A DNA stretch of 64,000 nucleotides from assembly GCF_030012985.1 (NCBI RefSeq), contig NZ_CP120233.1, positions 2,951,501-3,015,500 on the forward strand, given 5' to 3'. This DNA is from Microbulbifer sp. VAAF005. GTDB lineage: Bacteria > Pseudomonadota > Gammaproteobacteria > Pseudomonadales > Cellvibrionaceae. Below are positions 30,101-38,844 of this stretch, piece after piece (positions within the stretch are counted from its first letter, which is position 1; each line of letters opens with the position of its first letter). Under the pieces are notes generated by a model that was not told the origin of the DNA, did no database searches, and was given only the letters and a program-made list of their open reading frames with translations. Made by a program: the position numbers and the translations under genes.

Positions 30101-30936
30101 CAGGTTTTGGCGCCCTTGTAACGTACTTCACTGAGGAAATGCGCATCCGGGGTACGGGTTTGAGGCACATTGGAGCCCCATACGATCAGGTAGTTGGAGT
30201 TGTACCAGTCGGCGGACTCGGGTACGTCGGTTTGCTCACCCCAGACCTGCGGTGAGGCGGGCGGCAGGTCACAGTACCAGTCGTAGAAACTCAGGCAGTT
30301 GCCGCCGATCAGAGACAGATAACGGGCACCAGCGGCGTAAGACACCATGGACATAGCGGGAATCGGCGAGAAGCCGGTCACCCGGTCGGGACCGTATTTC
30401 TTGGTGGTGTAGACGTTGGAAGCGGCAATCAGCTCGTTAACTTCATCCCACTTGATCCTCACAAAGCCGCCCATACCGCGGCGCTCTTTGTAGGACTGCG
30501 CCTTGGCCGGGTCTTCGACAATACTGGCCCAGGCCTCCACCGGATCACTGTGTCTCAACTTGGCTTCGCGCCAGAGTTTTACCAGACGTTTGCGGATTTT
30601 CGGGTACTTGAGGCGGTTAGCCGAGTACATATACCAGGAGTAGCTGGCACCACGGGGGCAGCCACGAGGCTCGTGGTTGGGCAGGTCCGGGCGGGTGCGC
30701 GGGTAGTCAGTCTGCTGGGTTTCCCATGTGACCAGGCCGTCTTTGACGTAGATCTTCCAGCTGCAAGAGCCGGTACAGTTCACCCCGTGGGTAGAGCGCA
30801 CGATCTTGTCGAACTGCCAGCGACGACGGTAGCCATCTTCCCAGCTGCGGTCGTCATTCGTCTTTTCCCCGTGTCCTCCGGAAAAGGGCTCTTTTTGTTT
30901 CTTCAGATATTTCAGTCGGTCCAGGAAATGGCTCAT
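27166..30936 (-). CDS. narG: Respiratory nitrate reductase alpha subunit (molybdopterin)
   Basis: 1256 aa (E. coli 1247). Reduces nitrate to nitrite at a molybdo-bis(MGD) centre. The N-terminal FS0 cluster motif HGVNCTGSCSWKIYVKDGLV and the molybdenum Asp in YNSNYLIVWGSNVPQTRTPD are visible. I place the start at 30936 (MSHFLDRLKYLKK), with GGGAG upstream and matching NarG proteins; the frame extends 26 codons further without support. No Tat signal, as expected for the cytoplasm-facing membrane-bound enzyme. First gene of narGHJI-ppiC-can. No narK transporter is seen in the window. Confidence 0.97.
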   Translation of the reverse strand: MSHFLDRLKYLKKQKEPFSGGHGEKTNDDRSWEDGYRRRWQFDKIVRSTHGVNCTGSCSWKIYVKDGLVTWETQQTDYPRTRPDLPNHEPRGCPRGASYSWYMYSANRLKYPKIRKRLVKLWREAKLRHSDPVEAWASIVEDPAKAQSYKERRGMGGFVRIKWDEVNELIAASNVYTTKKYGPDRVTGFSPIPAMSMVSYAAGARYLSLIGGNCLSFYDWYCDLPPASPQVWGEQTDVPESADWYNSNYLIVWGSNVPQTRTPDAHFLSEVRYKGAKTCVVTPDYSECSKFGDTWLAPRQGTDAALAMAFGHVILKEFHVDKPSAYFTEYVRTTTDMPMLVTLEERDGKLVQGRFLRASDLADNLGQDNNPEWKTIGVNHDGQLVSPQGSMGYRWGEPSAKEGRGKWNIEQRDGRSGEELELKLSLKDCADEIAQVAFPYFGGQTHEHNYFQHTEHDEVIDYKVPVKLVQNKDGEILKVASVYDLTLANYGVEHGLDDPNCAQNYDEDKPYTPAWQEKVTGCRRENVIQVAREFANTADKTRGRSMVILGAGLNHWYHMDMNYRGIINMLMMCGCIGQSGGGWAHYVGQEKLRPQTGWTPLAFGLDWQRPPRHMNGTSFFYNHASQWRYEKLEMDEVVSPLADKSKWQASIIDYNSRAERMGWLPSAPQLGINPLQLTKDAAAAGMSAKDYTVQQLKRGALKFSNQDPDNPQNFPRNMFIWRSNLLGSSGKGHEYMLRHLLGTKHGLMGKDLGEEGGKKPEDVAWHDAPSEGKVDLLVTLDFRMSTTCLYSDIVLPTATWYEKDDLNTSDMHPFIHPLTKAVDPAWEARSDWEIFKGIAKEFSNLTDGHLGVEKDLVTLPIHHDTPGEIAQPFGVQAWWKGECDLIPGVTAPSMIEVERDYPNTYNRFTSIGPLLEKLGNGGKGISWNTDDEVDFLKKLNRTWKDETARDGRARIDSAVDAAEMILSLAPETNGQVAVKAWEALGEVTGRDHTHLAKPKEDEKIRFADIVAQPRKIISSPTWSGLEDEHVSYNAGYTNVHELIPWRTITGRQQFYQDHEWMRDFGENMCVYKPPINLKTVQPVLNQKPNGNKEILLNWITPHQKWGIHSTYSDNLLMLTLSRGGPIVWMSEYDAKLAGIEDNDWIEIFNVNGAIAARAVVSQRVPDGMAMMYHAQERIVNTPGAETTGTRGGIHNSVTRAVMKPTHMIGGYAQQSYGFNYYGTVGCNRDEFVVVRKMNKVDWLDGEDVKEPTREEV

Positions 30937-31024
30937 GCGGTACTCCCAGGGCATCGGCATGCGGTTAAAGCATCGGTTTACCGGGAATATAAAAGGGAGG
31001 GACGGCGGGATCACCTGACCAAAA

Positions 31025-31061
31025 AGGGGTAGAAAAGCGACGAACTACCCCCGAATAGGTA
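31025..31061. promoter_or_regulatory. Probable NarL-binding heptamers upstream of narG
   Basis: TACCCCC-GA-ATAGGTA at 31046-31061 has the 7-2-7 inverted heptamer layout of NarL sites (consensus TACYYMT), with one mismatch. AGGGGTA at 31025-31031 is a perfect reverse heptamer, TACCCCT. They lie about 90-125 bp before the narG start in the narG/narX divergent region (30937-31256). I found no convincing FNR box in this interval. Confidence 0.5.
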
Positions 31062-31256
31062 GGGAAACGACGCCAGGGGGCCGTTATGGTGGAGTCCTAT
31101 CCCAGCAATAACAGGGCCTCTGTGTAAAAAACAGGCGCCAGGTTAAATTATGTGCAAAACTGGCGATCTTTAGTGGTACCCACAACTTTGTGCGCCAATG
31201 GACGGCACAATAGAGATCAGCCATCCACAACCGCCCCAGGGCGAAGTGAATCCGAT

Positions 31257-33107
31257 ATGCTGAACCGAATTCGACAGTCCATCGTCTACCGCATCGGCAC
31301 CCTGATGCTGCTCACTGTACTGGTAGCACTGAGCTCTATGGTGGCGTCCTATATTATCTCCGATGCCGCCGAAAACGATGCCGCCGCCGTTAACCTGGCC
31401 GGCTCATTGCGGGCTATGAGCTACCGCCTTGCGGCCACCGCACCCTCCGGGGATATTGAAGCCACGGCTGAGTTGGCAGACGAGGTGACCGCACGCCTGA
31501 CCCGGGTACTCAGCATTTCCGACTTCACTGCCAGCGATAACCTGCCCGCAGCGCGCAATTACCGCAAGGTAATCGAAAGCTGGGAGGGAGAAATCCGCCC
31601 ACTGCTGGAGTCCATTGCCGCCGGGCGCACTTCTATGGACTCCTTGCAGTTAGCCAACCGCCTGGAGCCCTTTATCGGTGATGTGGATACACTGGTGTTC
31701 GATTATCAGACCATCGCCGAGGAAAAAATAAGCCTGCTGCGTTTGGTGCAGGTGGGCTCACTGTTTGCCATTGTGACCCTGGTGTATCTCTCCCTGTGCA
31801 TACTGCACCGCTCTGTGGAGCAGCCTCTAAAGCAGCTGACCAATCGCTCCCTGAGCATCGCCCAGGGAGACTTCAACCAAAACCGCCTGGAGATTAACAG
31901 CGAGGACGAGCTGGGAGTATTGGCACGCACCATCAACTATATGAGCGATGAAATTCATGCGACTCACCGGGATCTTGCCCATCGCGTGGAGCTAAAAACC
32001 TCCCAATTACAGAAGAGCCATAAAGCGCTGGACTTCCAATACCGCTTGGCACGACGGATCAGCGAGGGCCCGCTCACAGGGGCGGAGTTGGGCCAGTGGC
32101 TGGGAGAGTTCGCCAATGTCGCCAGCCTGGACAACCTGGATCTGTGCCTGATGACCCCGGAGGGCGAGGCCCCCTACGAGCATCTGGTACAGGGGCTAGG
32201 CAACACTCAGTGCACTGGTAGTGAATGCCATATCTGCGTAAACACCTGCGGTCCCTCTGATGAAGACCAACAGCGCGTGTACCGATTCCCGCTGGAAGTG
32301 GACAAACGCAATTACGGTGTACTCACCTGCACTCTGCCCCGAGGCGAGAGCCTTGATGAAGAACAGCAGCAGCGCCTGGCTACCTTTGCCGACAGTGTCA
32401 CTGCAGCCATCGCCATCAACGAGCGGGAGGCACAGGAGCGCCGTGTTGCCCTACTGGACGAGCGCGCGATCATCGCCCGGGAGCTACACGATTCCCTGGC
32501 CCAATCCCTGTCCTATCTGAAAATTCAGGTTACCCGACTCAACCGCGCCAATCGCAGTGAGCAGGTGGACAAGTCCAAGGTAGAGGAGATTATTACCGAG
32601 CTGAAAGAGGGTCTGGATTCCTCTTACCGACAGCTGCGCGAACTGCTCACCACCTTCCGCCTGCAAATAGGACCTGGCGGCCTGCGCAGTATCCTGGAGC
32701 AATCTATCCTCGCTTACCGCGAGCAGCACCCGCAAATTAATGTGCTGCTGGATTACCATCTGGACGAGGTGCCCCTCACTCCCCACGAGGAAATTCACCT
32801 GTTACAACTGGTGCGCGAGGCCTCGCAAAACGCTGTGTACCACTCCCAGGGCGATATGGTGCAGATCAGCCTGACCCAGGCCGACAACCACTCCCTCAAT
32901 GTACGCATCTGCGACAACGGCATCGGCATCAGCAATGCACCAGAGAAACGCAATCACTTCGGTATGTCGATCATGCAGGAGCGCGCCAGCAACCTGAATG
33001 GCAAGCTGAATATCCGCCGCCGCGACGAAGGGGGCACCGAAGTGCAATTCAATTTTATTCCCCTCTACGCCCGCGAGCGGGAGTTGGTGTGGAAAGACGT
33101 GGGGTGA
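31257..33107 (+). CDS. narX: Nitrate/nitrite sensor histidine kinase, NarX type
   Basis: 616 aa. Two membrane helices flank a periplasmic sensor with the nitrate P-box AGSLRAMSYRLAA. Then come HAMP (QPLKQLTNRSLSIAQGDF), a central GAF-like module with a Cys cluster (CTGSECHICVNTC), the HisKA_3 phospho-acceptor ARELHDSLAQSLSYLK and an HATPase (CDNGIGI). Divergent from narG, so it surely senses nitrate for this operon. The cognate response regulator NarL is not adjacent and must be elsewhere. I start at the ATG 31257, which precedes the membrane segment; the frame opens earlier at 31152. Confidence 0.92.
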   Translation: MLNRIRQSIVYRIGTLMLLTVLVALSSMVASYIISDAAENDAAAVNLAGSLRAMSYRLAATAPSGDIEATAELADEVTARLTRVLSISDFTASDNLPAARNYRKVIESWEGEIRPLLESIAAGRTSMDSLQLANRLEPFIGDVDTLVFDYQTIAEEKISLLRLVQVGSLFAIVTLVYLSLCILHRSVEQPLKQLTNRSLSIAQGDFNQNRLEINSEDELGVLARTINYMSDEIHATHRDLAHRVELKTSQLQKSHKALDFQYRLARRISEGPLTGAELGQWLGEFANVASLDNLDLCLMTPEGEAPYEHLVQGLGNTQCTGSECHICVNTCGPSDEDQQRVYRFPLEVDKRNYGVLTCTLPRGESLDEEQQQRLATFADSVTAAIAINEREAQERRVALLDERAIIARELHDSLAQSLSYLKIQVTRLNRANRSEQVDKSKVEEIITELKEGLDSSYRQLRELLTTFRLQIGPGGLRSILEQSILAYREQHPQINVLLDYHLDEVPLTPHEEIHLLQLVREASQNAVYHSQGDMVQISLTQADNHSLNVRICDNGIGISNAPEKRNHFGMSIMQERASNLNGKLNIRRRDEGGTEVQFNFIPLYARERELVWKDVG

Positions 33108-33588
33108 TAACTCTCTACCTTTATGAAAGGTCACTTGGGGCTAGCAAATAATTGCCGCCCCTATCTTTCGAAATCCGCCAGTATCTTTATTGCTAAAAAG
33201 GGAGAAGGAGAGAATACACCGCGCTCGGGACCCTATGAGGCATGGATGCCGATTAGGAGCTTACAGGGATGTATTCACTGCGTGTCTCGAGTGCGGTGTA
33301 TTCTTTCCTTCCACCCCAGTAGTAACTATCTTCAACGACCTTATTACCTATCCAAACGCTCTTCCATCCTGAAGCTCCTCCAACACCCAAGTAGCTATCG
33401 TCAAAAATACTGACTCTTAAATTGACCCCCAAGGGCCAACCGCGAGCCCATATGCTACAAGTACTTATCGCTAGCCTATCCCGTGATTCACACCAATCAC
33501 ATTGGTGAATATCAGCCTCCTCGATGGCCTGGCATCCAACCATTCCATCAAGCAATGACTATATCTATTTAATAGAGAGGAGAGGTTT
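33108..33588. other. 480-bp non-coding region between narX and the CHRD-like gene
   Basis: No plausible gene. It contains a small hairpin just after narX (ACCTTT-ATG-AAAGGT near 33117-33131) and the palindromic element at 33211-33304. A strong AGGAGAGG ribosome site at its right end serves the next gene. Confidence 0.5.
33211..33304. repeat. 94-bp palindromic element
   Basis: Arms AGAATACACCGCGCTCGGGA (33211-33230) and TCTCGAGTGCGGTGTATTCT (33285-33304) are complementary at 18 of 20 positions around a 54-bp core containing GGCATGGATGCC. It looks like a dispersed intergenic palindromic repeat; no second copy is in this window. Confidence 0.65.
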
Positions 33589-34265
33589 ATGAAACTGAGT
33601 TCATTGCCCAGAGCCACTTTCTTAATGTTGGCAGTATTTCTGCTGGCTTATTCTGCATTCACGGTTTCCGATAGCCATAACAAAAAAGAGAAAGATCCAT
33701 CAGCTGCCAAGCATGGGGCTGGTGGTGAGAAAGCCTGGTCCAAAGCGGGCAATGACAAGATGTTCACCATCTTTAAATCTGACTTAACCACCGCTAATGA
33801 GAATATGCTCGGCAAGAAGGTGAATCCACAAACCCCCAAAGATGCCAATGGCTTCTTTATTGGCGCCTACAACAAACAGTCACATATGCTGCACTTTATG
33901 GTGGGCTACAGCGATCTATCAAAGGGCGGGGTGGCAATGTCGCACTTCCATATGCAATGTGCAGGCGATGGCAAAGAACCCCTATTTGCAAGCCGGGTAA
34001 ACCCAGTGGCCCAATTATTCAAACTATCTGCGGAATGCCCAATCACCCGGGCATGGTTCCCGACTGGCCCGAGACTAAAACTGACAAGGGCAAGCATGGC
34101 TTGGCAAAAAAATGTGCTGAAGGCACCAGTGGATATATTATGGGTAAATGGATGGTGGAGGAGCCCTATCGCAAGGCGCTAATGGATGGGAAGGTCTTTG
34201 TTAACTTGCATACCCAGCTGGACCCCAAGGGTGAGGTTTCTGGCCTGTTAACAATGGACAAGTAG
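33589..34265 (+). pseudogene. CHRD-like secreted protein, split by one-base frameshift
   Basis: The N-terminal frame has a signal peptide (FLMLAVFLLAYSAFTVS), an extended Lys-rich linker, and a CHRD-like core (FFIGAYNKQSHMLHFMVGY, AMSHFHMQCAGDGK). The rest lies in another frame: CKPGKPSGPIIQTICGM, then GYIMGKWMVEEPYRKALMDG and NLHTQLDPKGEVSGLL at the end, typical of CHRD C-termini. Adding one C to the C4 run at 33979-33982 joins them as DGKEPPICKPGKPSG, giving about 225 aa. I think one base is missing rather than the gene being dead. CHRD domains are found in extracellular proteins of unknown role. A strong terminator follows. Confidence 0.7.
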
Positions 34266-34321
34266 ATTGTAAATTTACTGACGCGTCTATAAGCCAAAAT
34301 TTACTGCTGAGACAAGAAAAG

Positions 34322-34355
34322 GCTGGGCTTAGTTATGTACAAGCCCAGCTTTTTT
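34322..34355 (+). terminator. Rho-independent terminator
   Basis: 9-bp perfect stem GCTGGGCTT / AAGCCCAGC with a 10-nt loop, then TTTTTT, 57 bp after the CHRD-like gene. AAAA on the other side makes it likely bidirectional, also ending the convergent porin transcript. Confidence 0.9.
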
Positions 34356-34387
34356 ATATCTACCTGAAAATTGTTAATTAACAAAAA

Positions 34388-35587
34388 TCAGAATTTTGCG
34401 GTAAGCATCAACCAAAGCTTATCGGTATCTTCACTGTAATCTTCTGCATCGTAGGCTGCATATTTTACCAACGCTGAGAAATATTCATTAAACTCGTGAC
34501 CGTAACTGATATTCCACTCGGTACCGTAGTCCGCTGAACCTTCATTGGCCTCAAAACTGTGATAAGTGATACCCAAATCACCCCCGGCAAGCGCCAGGCT
34601 GGCACCGAGATATAAATCTTCAACACCATCTGCTGGAGTTTCTATGAACTTATCTGTGTAGCCCTGGAATTTGTGTAGTGTCGCCAGTGGTGTGCTAAAA
34701 CCCACACCGTCGTCAGAACCCAGAACTTCATAACCCAACTTGCCTTTTACTGGCCCCAATGGTGCGGCAACTTCAGCAAGGTAATAATCCGCCGCAAAAT
34801 TATTGGGATTATTGCCGATATCCTCCTGGCGGGCATAACTCAGCTGAGTTTCAAACAGGCCAAAATCTCCCCGGTAAGCGGCACCGAAAGTACGGGATGA
34901 GAAGTTCTCAGCGTTATCCAGGTCCAGGTTGTAGAAGAAGGCAGTTAACTTATGCGCTTCTACCAGTGGATAGCTGGCATGAAACAGTTGAATATCCCCA
35001 TCCAGGTCCGATAAGTCACTGTCTTCACCAAAAATACGGTTTACGTTGTAGATATAGCTGTAATCCAGCTGTAACTCCCCTTCCCCGCCAAATTGGTAAC
35101 GCAGGCCGTCATACGTCTGTTCATTCTGGCGCCAACCCACGCCACCGATAAAGCGCTGATCGTCCAGGTTAATTCGCTGTCGACCGGCAACCACCATAGA
35201 GTTAAAACCACTGTACTTTAAATAGGCTTGATTAACCTCAGTGCCCTGGGGGTCGACAACGACGGGGTGCTCAGTATTGCCATTCACTGTTGAATTGTAA
35301 TTGTCGTTGCCAATTTCACTAATGTCATCCACTTCAAAAAACGCATCAAAACCACGGTAGTTGCCACTGGTCCAGTTCAGCCGGGTTCTCAGGGTCGAGG
35401 CGATAGCAACATCGTCCATATTGTCCTGGTCAACGTTTTCTACCCGGTAACGAAGATTCACTCCCACCTCTCCTGAAGTCAGTGCATCAGTGAGTGTGGC
35501 GCTTTCATTCTCTGCTGCGATAGTCTGGTAGCTGGAAATCCCAAGGATGATGGCCGCGATTACGGTGGACAATTTCTGTTGTTTCAT
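34388..35587 (-). CDS. Outer-membrane beta-barrel porin (alginate-export-like)
   Basis: 399 aa with a signal peptide (LSTVIAAIILGISSYQTIAA), then alternating amphipathic strands. It ends in LWLMLTAKF, with the terminal Phe needed for barrel assembly. Motifs such as VNLRYRVENVDQDN, LRTRLNW, YLKYSGFNSMVVAGRQRINLDDQRFIGG and WRQNEQTYDGLRYQF are typical of Alginate_exp-family porins. Start set at 35587, with AAGGAA upstream; the frame extends 21 codons more. An FNR-like box lies about 125 bp upstream, suggesting anaerobic control and perhaps a role tied to the adjacent nitrate respiration genes. Substrate unknown. Confidence 0.85.
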   Translation of the reverse strand: MKQQKLSTVIAAIILGISSYQTIAAENESATLTDALTSGEVGVNLRYRVENVDQDNMDDVAIASTLRTRLNWTSGNYRGFDAFFEVDDISEIGNDNYNSTVNGNTEHPVVVDPQGTEVNQAYLKYSGFNSMVVAGRQRINLDDQRFIGGVGWRQNEQTYDGLRYQFGGEGELQLDYSYIYNVNRIFGEDSDLSDLDGDIQLFHASYPLVEAHKLTAFFYNLDLDNAENFSSRTFGAAYRGDFGLFETQLSYARQEDIGNNPNNFAADYYLAEVAAPLGPVKGKLGYEVLGSDDGVGFSTPLATLHKFQGYTDKFIETPADGVEDLYLGASLALAGGDLGITYHSFEANEGSADYGTEWNISYGHEFNEYFSALVKYAAYDAEDYSEDTDKLWLMLTAKF

Positions 35588-35712
35588 TCGCCGTTCCTTT
35601 GCAAAAATATTTTGGGTGGAAGGCAACTGCACAAATATGATCGAAACCATTCCCGATCACAGCAGTTATCCCAGTGCGAGTGCATTATGCAGGCGGAGTA
35701 CCCAGCGATTTA

Positions 35713-35726
35713 TTGATGTATATCAG
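35713..35726. promoter_or_regulatory. FNR-like binding site
   Basis: TTGAT-GTAT-ATCAG matches the FNR consensus TTGATNNNNATCAA at 9 of 10 defined bases. It sits in the 386-bp divergent region between the porin (minus) and the SRPBCC gene (plus). It could also be read by other CRP/FNR proteins. Confidence 0.45.
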
Positions 35727-35973
35727 ATTGATGCCTCGCTTTTAGAAAGATTTCCTAGAGGTTTCTGAATAAAAAATTTGTTTTGGAAAATAACATTGGT
35801 TAAGCAAAGTTAAAAAAATTAAAGGTGGCGGCTACTAACAAAAAAAAACCGTAAAAATTTTTATATTTATCGACCAAATTAATGGGCCTTAAAAACTTGT
35901 GAAATTAGTGCCAGCTGCTAAAAGTTATATTCAAATTAGCTCCAGCAATAATAACCAAAAGGGAAAGACAATC

Positions 35974-36417
35974 ATGCCTGACTACACCACCTCTTTCTTA
36001 AGCCCAGTCACTCAGGAAGAAGCTTACCGGGCAGTTGCTGAAAAGATGTCCCAATGGTGGACGCCAACTAGCGGTCCTTTCCTGGCAGTGGGTGATACCG
36101 CCAAGACCGGATTTGGTGGCGAGTCCTATTGGGTGTTTCGCGCCAAAGCTTTGGTGCCGCAGAAGTTAATCGAACTTGAGTGTATAGAGTCCAATATGGT
36201 TTCTGAGCAGGTTGATGATCCACAAGAGTGGCAGGGCAGTACTCTTCGCTTTGAATTTTCTAGCGAGCCCGGTGGCACCCGCCTCACCTTTACCCATATC
36301 GGTCTCTCACCGGAGATGAAATGCTGGAAAATGTGCAAAAGCGGATGGGATTACTATTTGCCAGGAAGCCTTCAGGATTACCTCAAAGATGGGGCTGGCA
36401 AACCGAATAGCTATTAG
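35974..36417 (+). CDS. SRPBCC/AHSA1-type domain protein
   Basis: 147 aa, one START-like fold: opens with SFLSPVTQEEAYRAVAEKMSQWW, then beta-strands LIELECIES and RLTFTHIGLSP and a C-terminal helix GWDYYLPGSLQDYL, as in polyketide-cyclase/AHSA1 relatives. These proteins bind small hydrophobic ligands. Start at 35974 is supported by AAGGGAAAG; the frame opens upstream at a GTG. It appears to be a single-gene unit with a 16-nt GC-rich hairpin (36431-36446) after the stop. Confidence 0.8.
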   Translation: MPDYTTSFLSPVTQEEAYRAVAEKMSQWWTPTSGPFLAVGDTAKTGFGGESYWVFRAKALVPQKLIELECIESNMVSEQVDDPQEWQGSTLRFEFSSEPGGTRLTFTHIGLSPEMKCWKMCKSGWDYYLPGSLQDYLKDGAGKPNSY

Positions 36418-36568
36418 TGAGATAGAAGGGCCCCGCAGATGCGGGGAACAAGAGGTGTGAAAGCAGGGCTTTTAATCGCCTTCCGGTTTACCGCTGCATC
36501 TACAGAGAACACTAAAACTCTAACCTATTGTTTTTAAACAATTTTTCGACGGCTTTGGCAATGTCTCA

Positions 36569-36588
36569 GGGCTGGGGCAACCCAGCCC
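36569..36588 (-). terminator. Strong hairpin after rtcA
   Basis: GGGCTGGG-GCAA-CCCAGCCC: 8-bp perfect stem closed by a GNRA-type tetraloop, 31 bp past the rtcA stop. No T-run follows, so it may act as an RNA end or stability element rather than a classical terminator. Confidence 0.5.
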
Positions 36589-36618
36589 CTTGTACCTAAC
36601 ATCGGGCTTTCTTTTCTC

Positions 36619-37638
36619 TTAGCAGTTCTCAACCACTACTCGCCACTGATCCTCTCCCACTTGGTTCAAATCGATGGTCACTCCTGTTATCTGACGCACG
36701 ACTTCGATATTGGTCAAGAGGTGGAGGCTCGGCTTCAGGGTAGTGAAGCTTCCACCGACCCCCAGCACCAATGGGAGTATTAGCTGGTCAGCCAGATGTT
36801 CGCCCACTGGCACGCCGGCGTGCATATAGCGTTGCATCTGCCGAATCGCGCGATCGGCAACACGCTCAGCGCTAACACCCTGCTCCCCCATAGCCTCAAA
36901 CACCTCAGCCACTTGCTGGGACTGCAGACGCAGGGAGAGTACATTGCCAGGCCCTTGGGACTTCACCTGCCTTTGATGCAGACGCTCCGATCGCCATTCG
37001 CACTTCTTACGGACCTGCGCCAGCTCCCGCTGGGCCACATGAGCAGGGATATGGGCCGAGGTCGCCACAGCTTCAGCATCCAGAAGTTCACCCCGTTCTG
37101 TCAGCTCCAGTTTTGACCACTGCGATAGCGGCTGGATACGTGTGCGCCATGAACCACCCCCGGCAGGGTAGAAGCCATAATCATCCAGGGCCACCTCCAC
37201 ACCAGCGCCCATACGAGCCAACAGGGGCAAATATGCCTGGGCTATAAAATCAAAGCTGGGAGCCTTTTTATTATGAGTGCCACCTTCAAGACACAACTCA
37301 CTGACACCATCGGACAATAACAACGGCAGCAATACGGTTTGAAACACCAAACTGGTACTACCGGCCGAGCCAATAGAAAAGTGGTATTTACCGGGACGCA
37401 CTTTCCCCGGTGCAAAAGTAATTTCCGAGGCACCCAATTGTTCGCCGCTGACTTCGGCATGGCTAATCGCTTTAGCTGCTCGCAAGCAGGCTAAGTGCTG
37501 GCGCAACAAACCGGGTTTTTTACGACCTGCTCGAATATTTTTAATTCGAACCGCTATTCCCAAACAAACAGACAAGGTGAGGGATGTCCGCAAAATCTGT
37601 CCGCCGCCCTCCCCCTGGGCGCCGTCTATCTCAATCAC
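36619..37638 (-). CDS. rtcA: RNA 3'-terminal phosphate cyclase
   Basis: 339 aa, full length. Converts RNA 3'-phosphate to 2',3'-cyclic phosphate with ATP through a His-AMP intermediate. Motifs: IDGAQGEGGGQILRTSL at the N-terminus, GLLRQHL, SAGSTSLVFQTVLLPLL, EGGTHNKKAPSFDF, and the nucleophile His306 in PSLHLLTNIEVV. Last gene of the minus-strand rtcB-(RNA region)-slipin-rtcA transcript, 45 bp after the slipin gene. With RtcB it heals RNA ends, presumably after tRNA or rRNA cleavage. Confidence 0.96.
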   Translation of the reverse strand: MIEIDGAQGEGGGQILRTSLTLSVCLGIAVRIKNIRAGRKKPGLLRQHLACLRAAKAISHAEVSGEQLGASEITFAPGKVRPGKYHFSIGSAGSTSLVFQTVLLPLLLSDGVSELCLEGGTHNKKAPSFDFIAQAYLPLLARMGAGVEVALDDYGFYPAGGGSWRTRIQPLSQWSKLELTERGELLDAEAVATSAHIPAHVAQRELAQVRKKCEWRSERLHQRQVKSQGPGNVLSLRLQSQQVAEVFEAMGEQGVSAERVADRAIRQMQRYMHAGVPVGEHLADQLILPLVLGVGGSFTTLKPSLHLLTNIEVVRQITGVTIDLNQVGEDQWRVVVENC

Positions 37639-37683
37639 TGTTTAATTCCTTAAAATTTACATCTTTTTTAGTGAGTGGCGTCT

Positions 37684-38844
37684 TTAAGCCGTAGGGCGCA
37701 ACTTCACCAACTCATTCATCACCCCATCGAGACCGCCATATACGGAAATCTTATCGATGCGGGTGCTGACCCGCTCCAAAGCTTCCAGTTCTTTCAAGCG
37801 CAACAGTACCGGGTTGTTATCCATCAGCTTGGCGGTATTGTGCAGAGATCGCATAGCTTGGGTTTCTTCCCGGCGCTTAATCAGGTTTGCCTCAGATTCC
37901 TTCTGCGCTTCTACAACCTGATTGAGGATCATCTTCATATCGCCGGGCAAAATAATATCCTTGACCCCGACACTGGTAAGCTCGATACCAAATGTCGCCA
38001 GCTTGTCACGGATGCCGGTCGCAATCACAATATTCAGCCTATCCTTATCGGCCAGAAGGCTATCCAGGGTTTGGGTACCCACGGCCTCGCGCAAGTGCAG
38101 CTGCAATTCGCGATAAATAAAACCTGTACTATCGCTGAGCTTTAGCGCTACTTTTTTTGCATCGGCAATTTTGTAAGCGCCAGTCAAGTTGACACGCAGG
38201 CTGACCCTATCCTTGGTCAGAATTTCCTGGCCGCTAACTTCGATGGTTTTCAACCGCAAGTCCAGTACCTTAACCTCGATAGAGCGGTTGTATTTCCAGT
38301 AGCCATAACAGCCGGGCTGTAACACCTTTTCCAACTTACCGTTGACCATTAACAGGCCCACGTGCTCATCGGGAATCTCGTTGTAGCTTACCGCCTGAAG
38401 GGCGGTGCGCATTTGTCCAGCACGTACACCTCGCCCCAGTAAGCCCAGGACTTTTTTATCGATGGCGTATTCCTCAGAGATATCCACGATTTCCACTCGC
38501 ACGGATTCACCGCCCTTCCACACAGCGCGAAAAGTACCCGGTGGCAAAATATCGACCAAGTGATTATCCCGGTAAAACAATCCCACCTGATGGTCTGACA
38601 ATTCATAGGATTGCAGGTATTCACCAAGGATCTCACCATAGGTGTTTAACAAAAATTTGGCTTTGATTTCACCGAATACCACATCGGTAATATCGTAAGT
38701 TTCTGCCCGTACATCACCGGACAATAGGGATATACGATGGCTGCCAGGTGGCAGCACCCCTTCAAAACGGTTGCGGCGAAATAGCAACACTCGCTCGCTA
38801 TCCGCAACATCCACGTTCTTCCATATTTTGAACAGAGATATCAT
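37684..38844 (-). CDS. Slipin-family SPFH/band 7 protein
   Basis: 386 aa. Opens MISLFKIWKNVDV; the first 200 residues contain two similar repeats (RRNRFEGVLPPGSHRI and YRDNHLVDILPPGTFRAVW, with a third NGKLEKVLQPGCYGYW). The SPFH core follows: EILTKDRVSLRVNLTGAYKI, ELQLHLREAVG, GIELTSVGVKDIILPG, EAQKESEANLIKRREETQAM. No clear transmembrane anchor, unlike classical slipins. Slipins recur in Rtc operons of many bacteria, where their function is not settled; scaffolding of repair at the membrane is a guess. It sits between the structured-RNA region and rtcA. Confidence 0.85.
   Translation of the reverse strand: MISLFKIWKNVDVADSERVLLFRRNRFEGVLPPGSHRISLLSGDVRAETYDITDVVFGEIKAKFLLNTYGEILGEYLQSYELSDHQVGLFYRDNHLVDILPPGTFRAVWKGGESVRVEIVDISEEYAIDKKVLGLLGRGVRAGQMRTALQAVSYNEIPDEHVGLLMVNGKLEKVLQPGCYGYWKYNRSIEVKVLDLRLKTIEVSGQEILTKDRVSLRVNLTGAYKIADAKKVALKLSDSTGFIYRELQLHLREAVGTQTLDSLLADKDRLNIVIATGIRDKLATFGIELTSVGVKDIILPGDMKMILNQVVEAQKESEANLIKRREETQAMRSLHNTAKLMDNNPVLLRLKELEALERVSTRIDKISVYGGLDGVMNELVKLRPTA

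Noticed and set aside
30937..31256. FNR box before narG
   Set aside because: No sequence comes close to TTGATNNNNATCAA. Only NarL-type heptamers are convincing.
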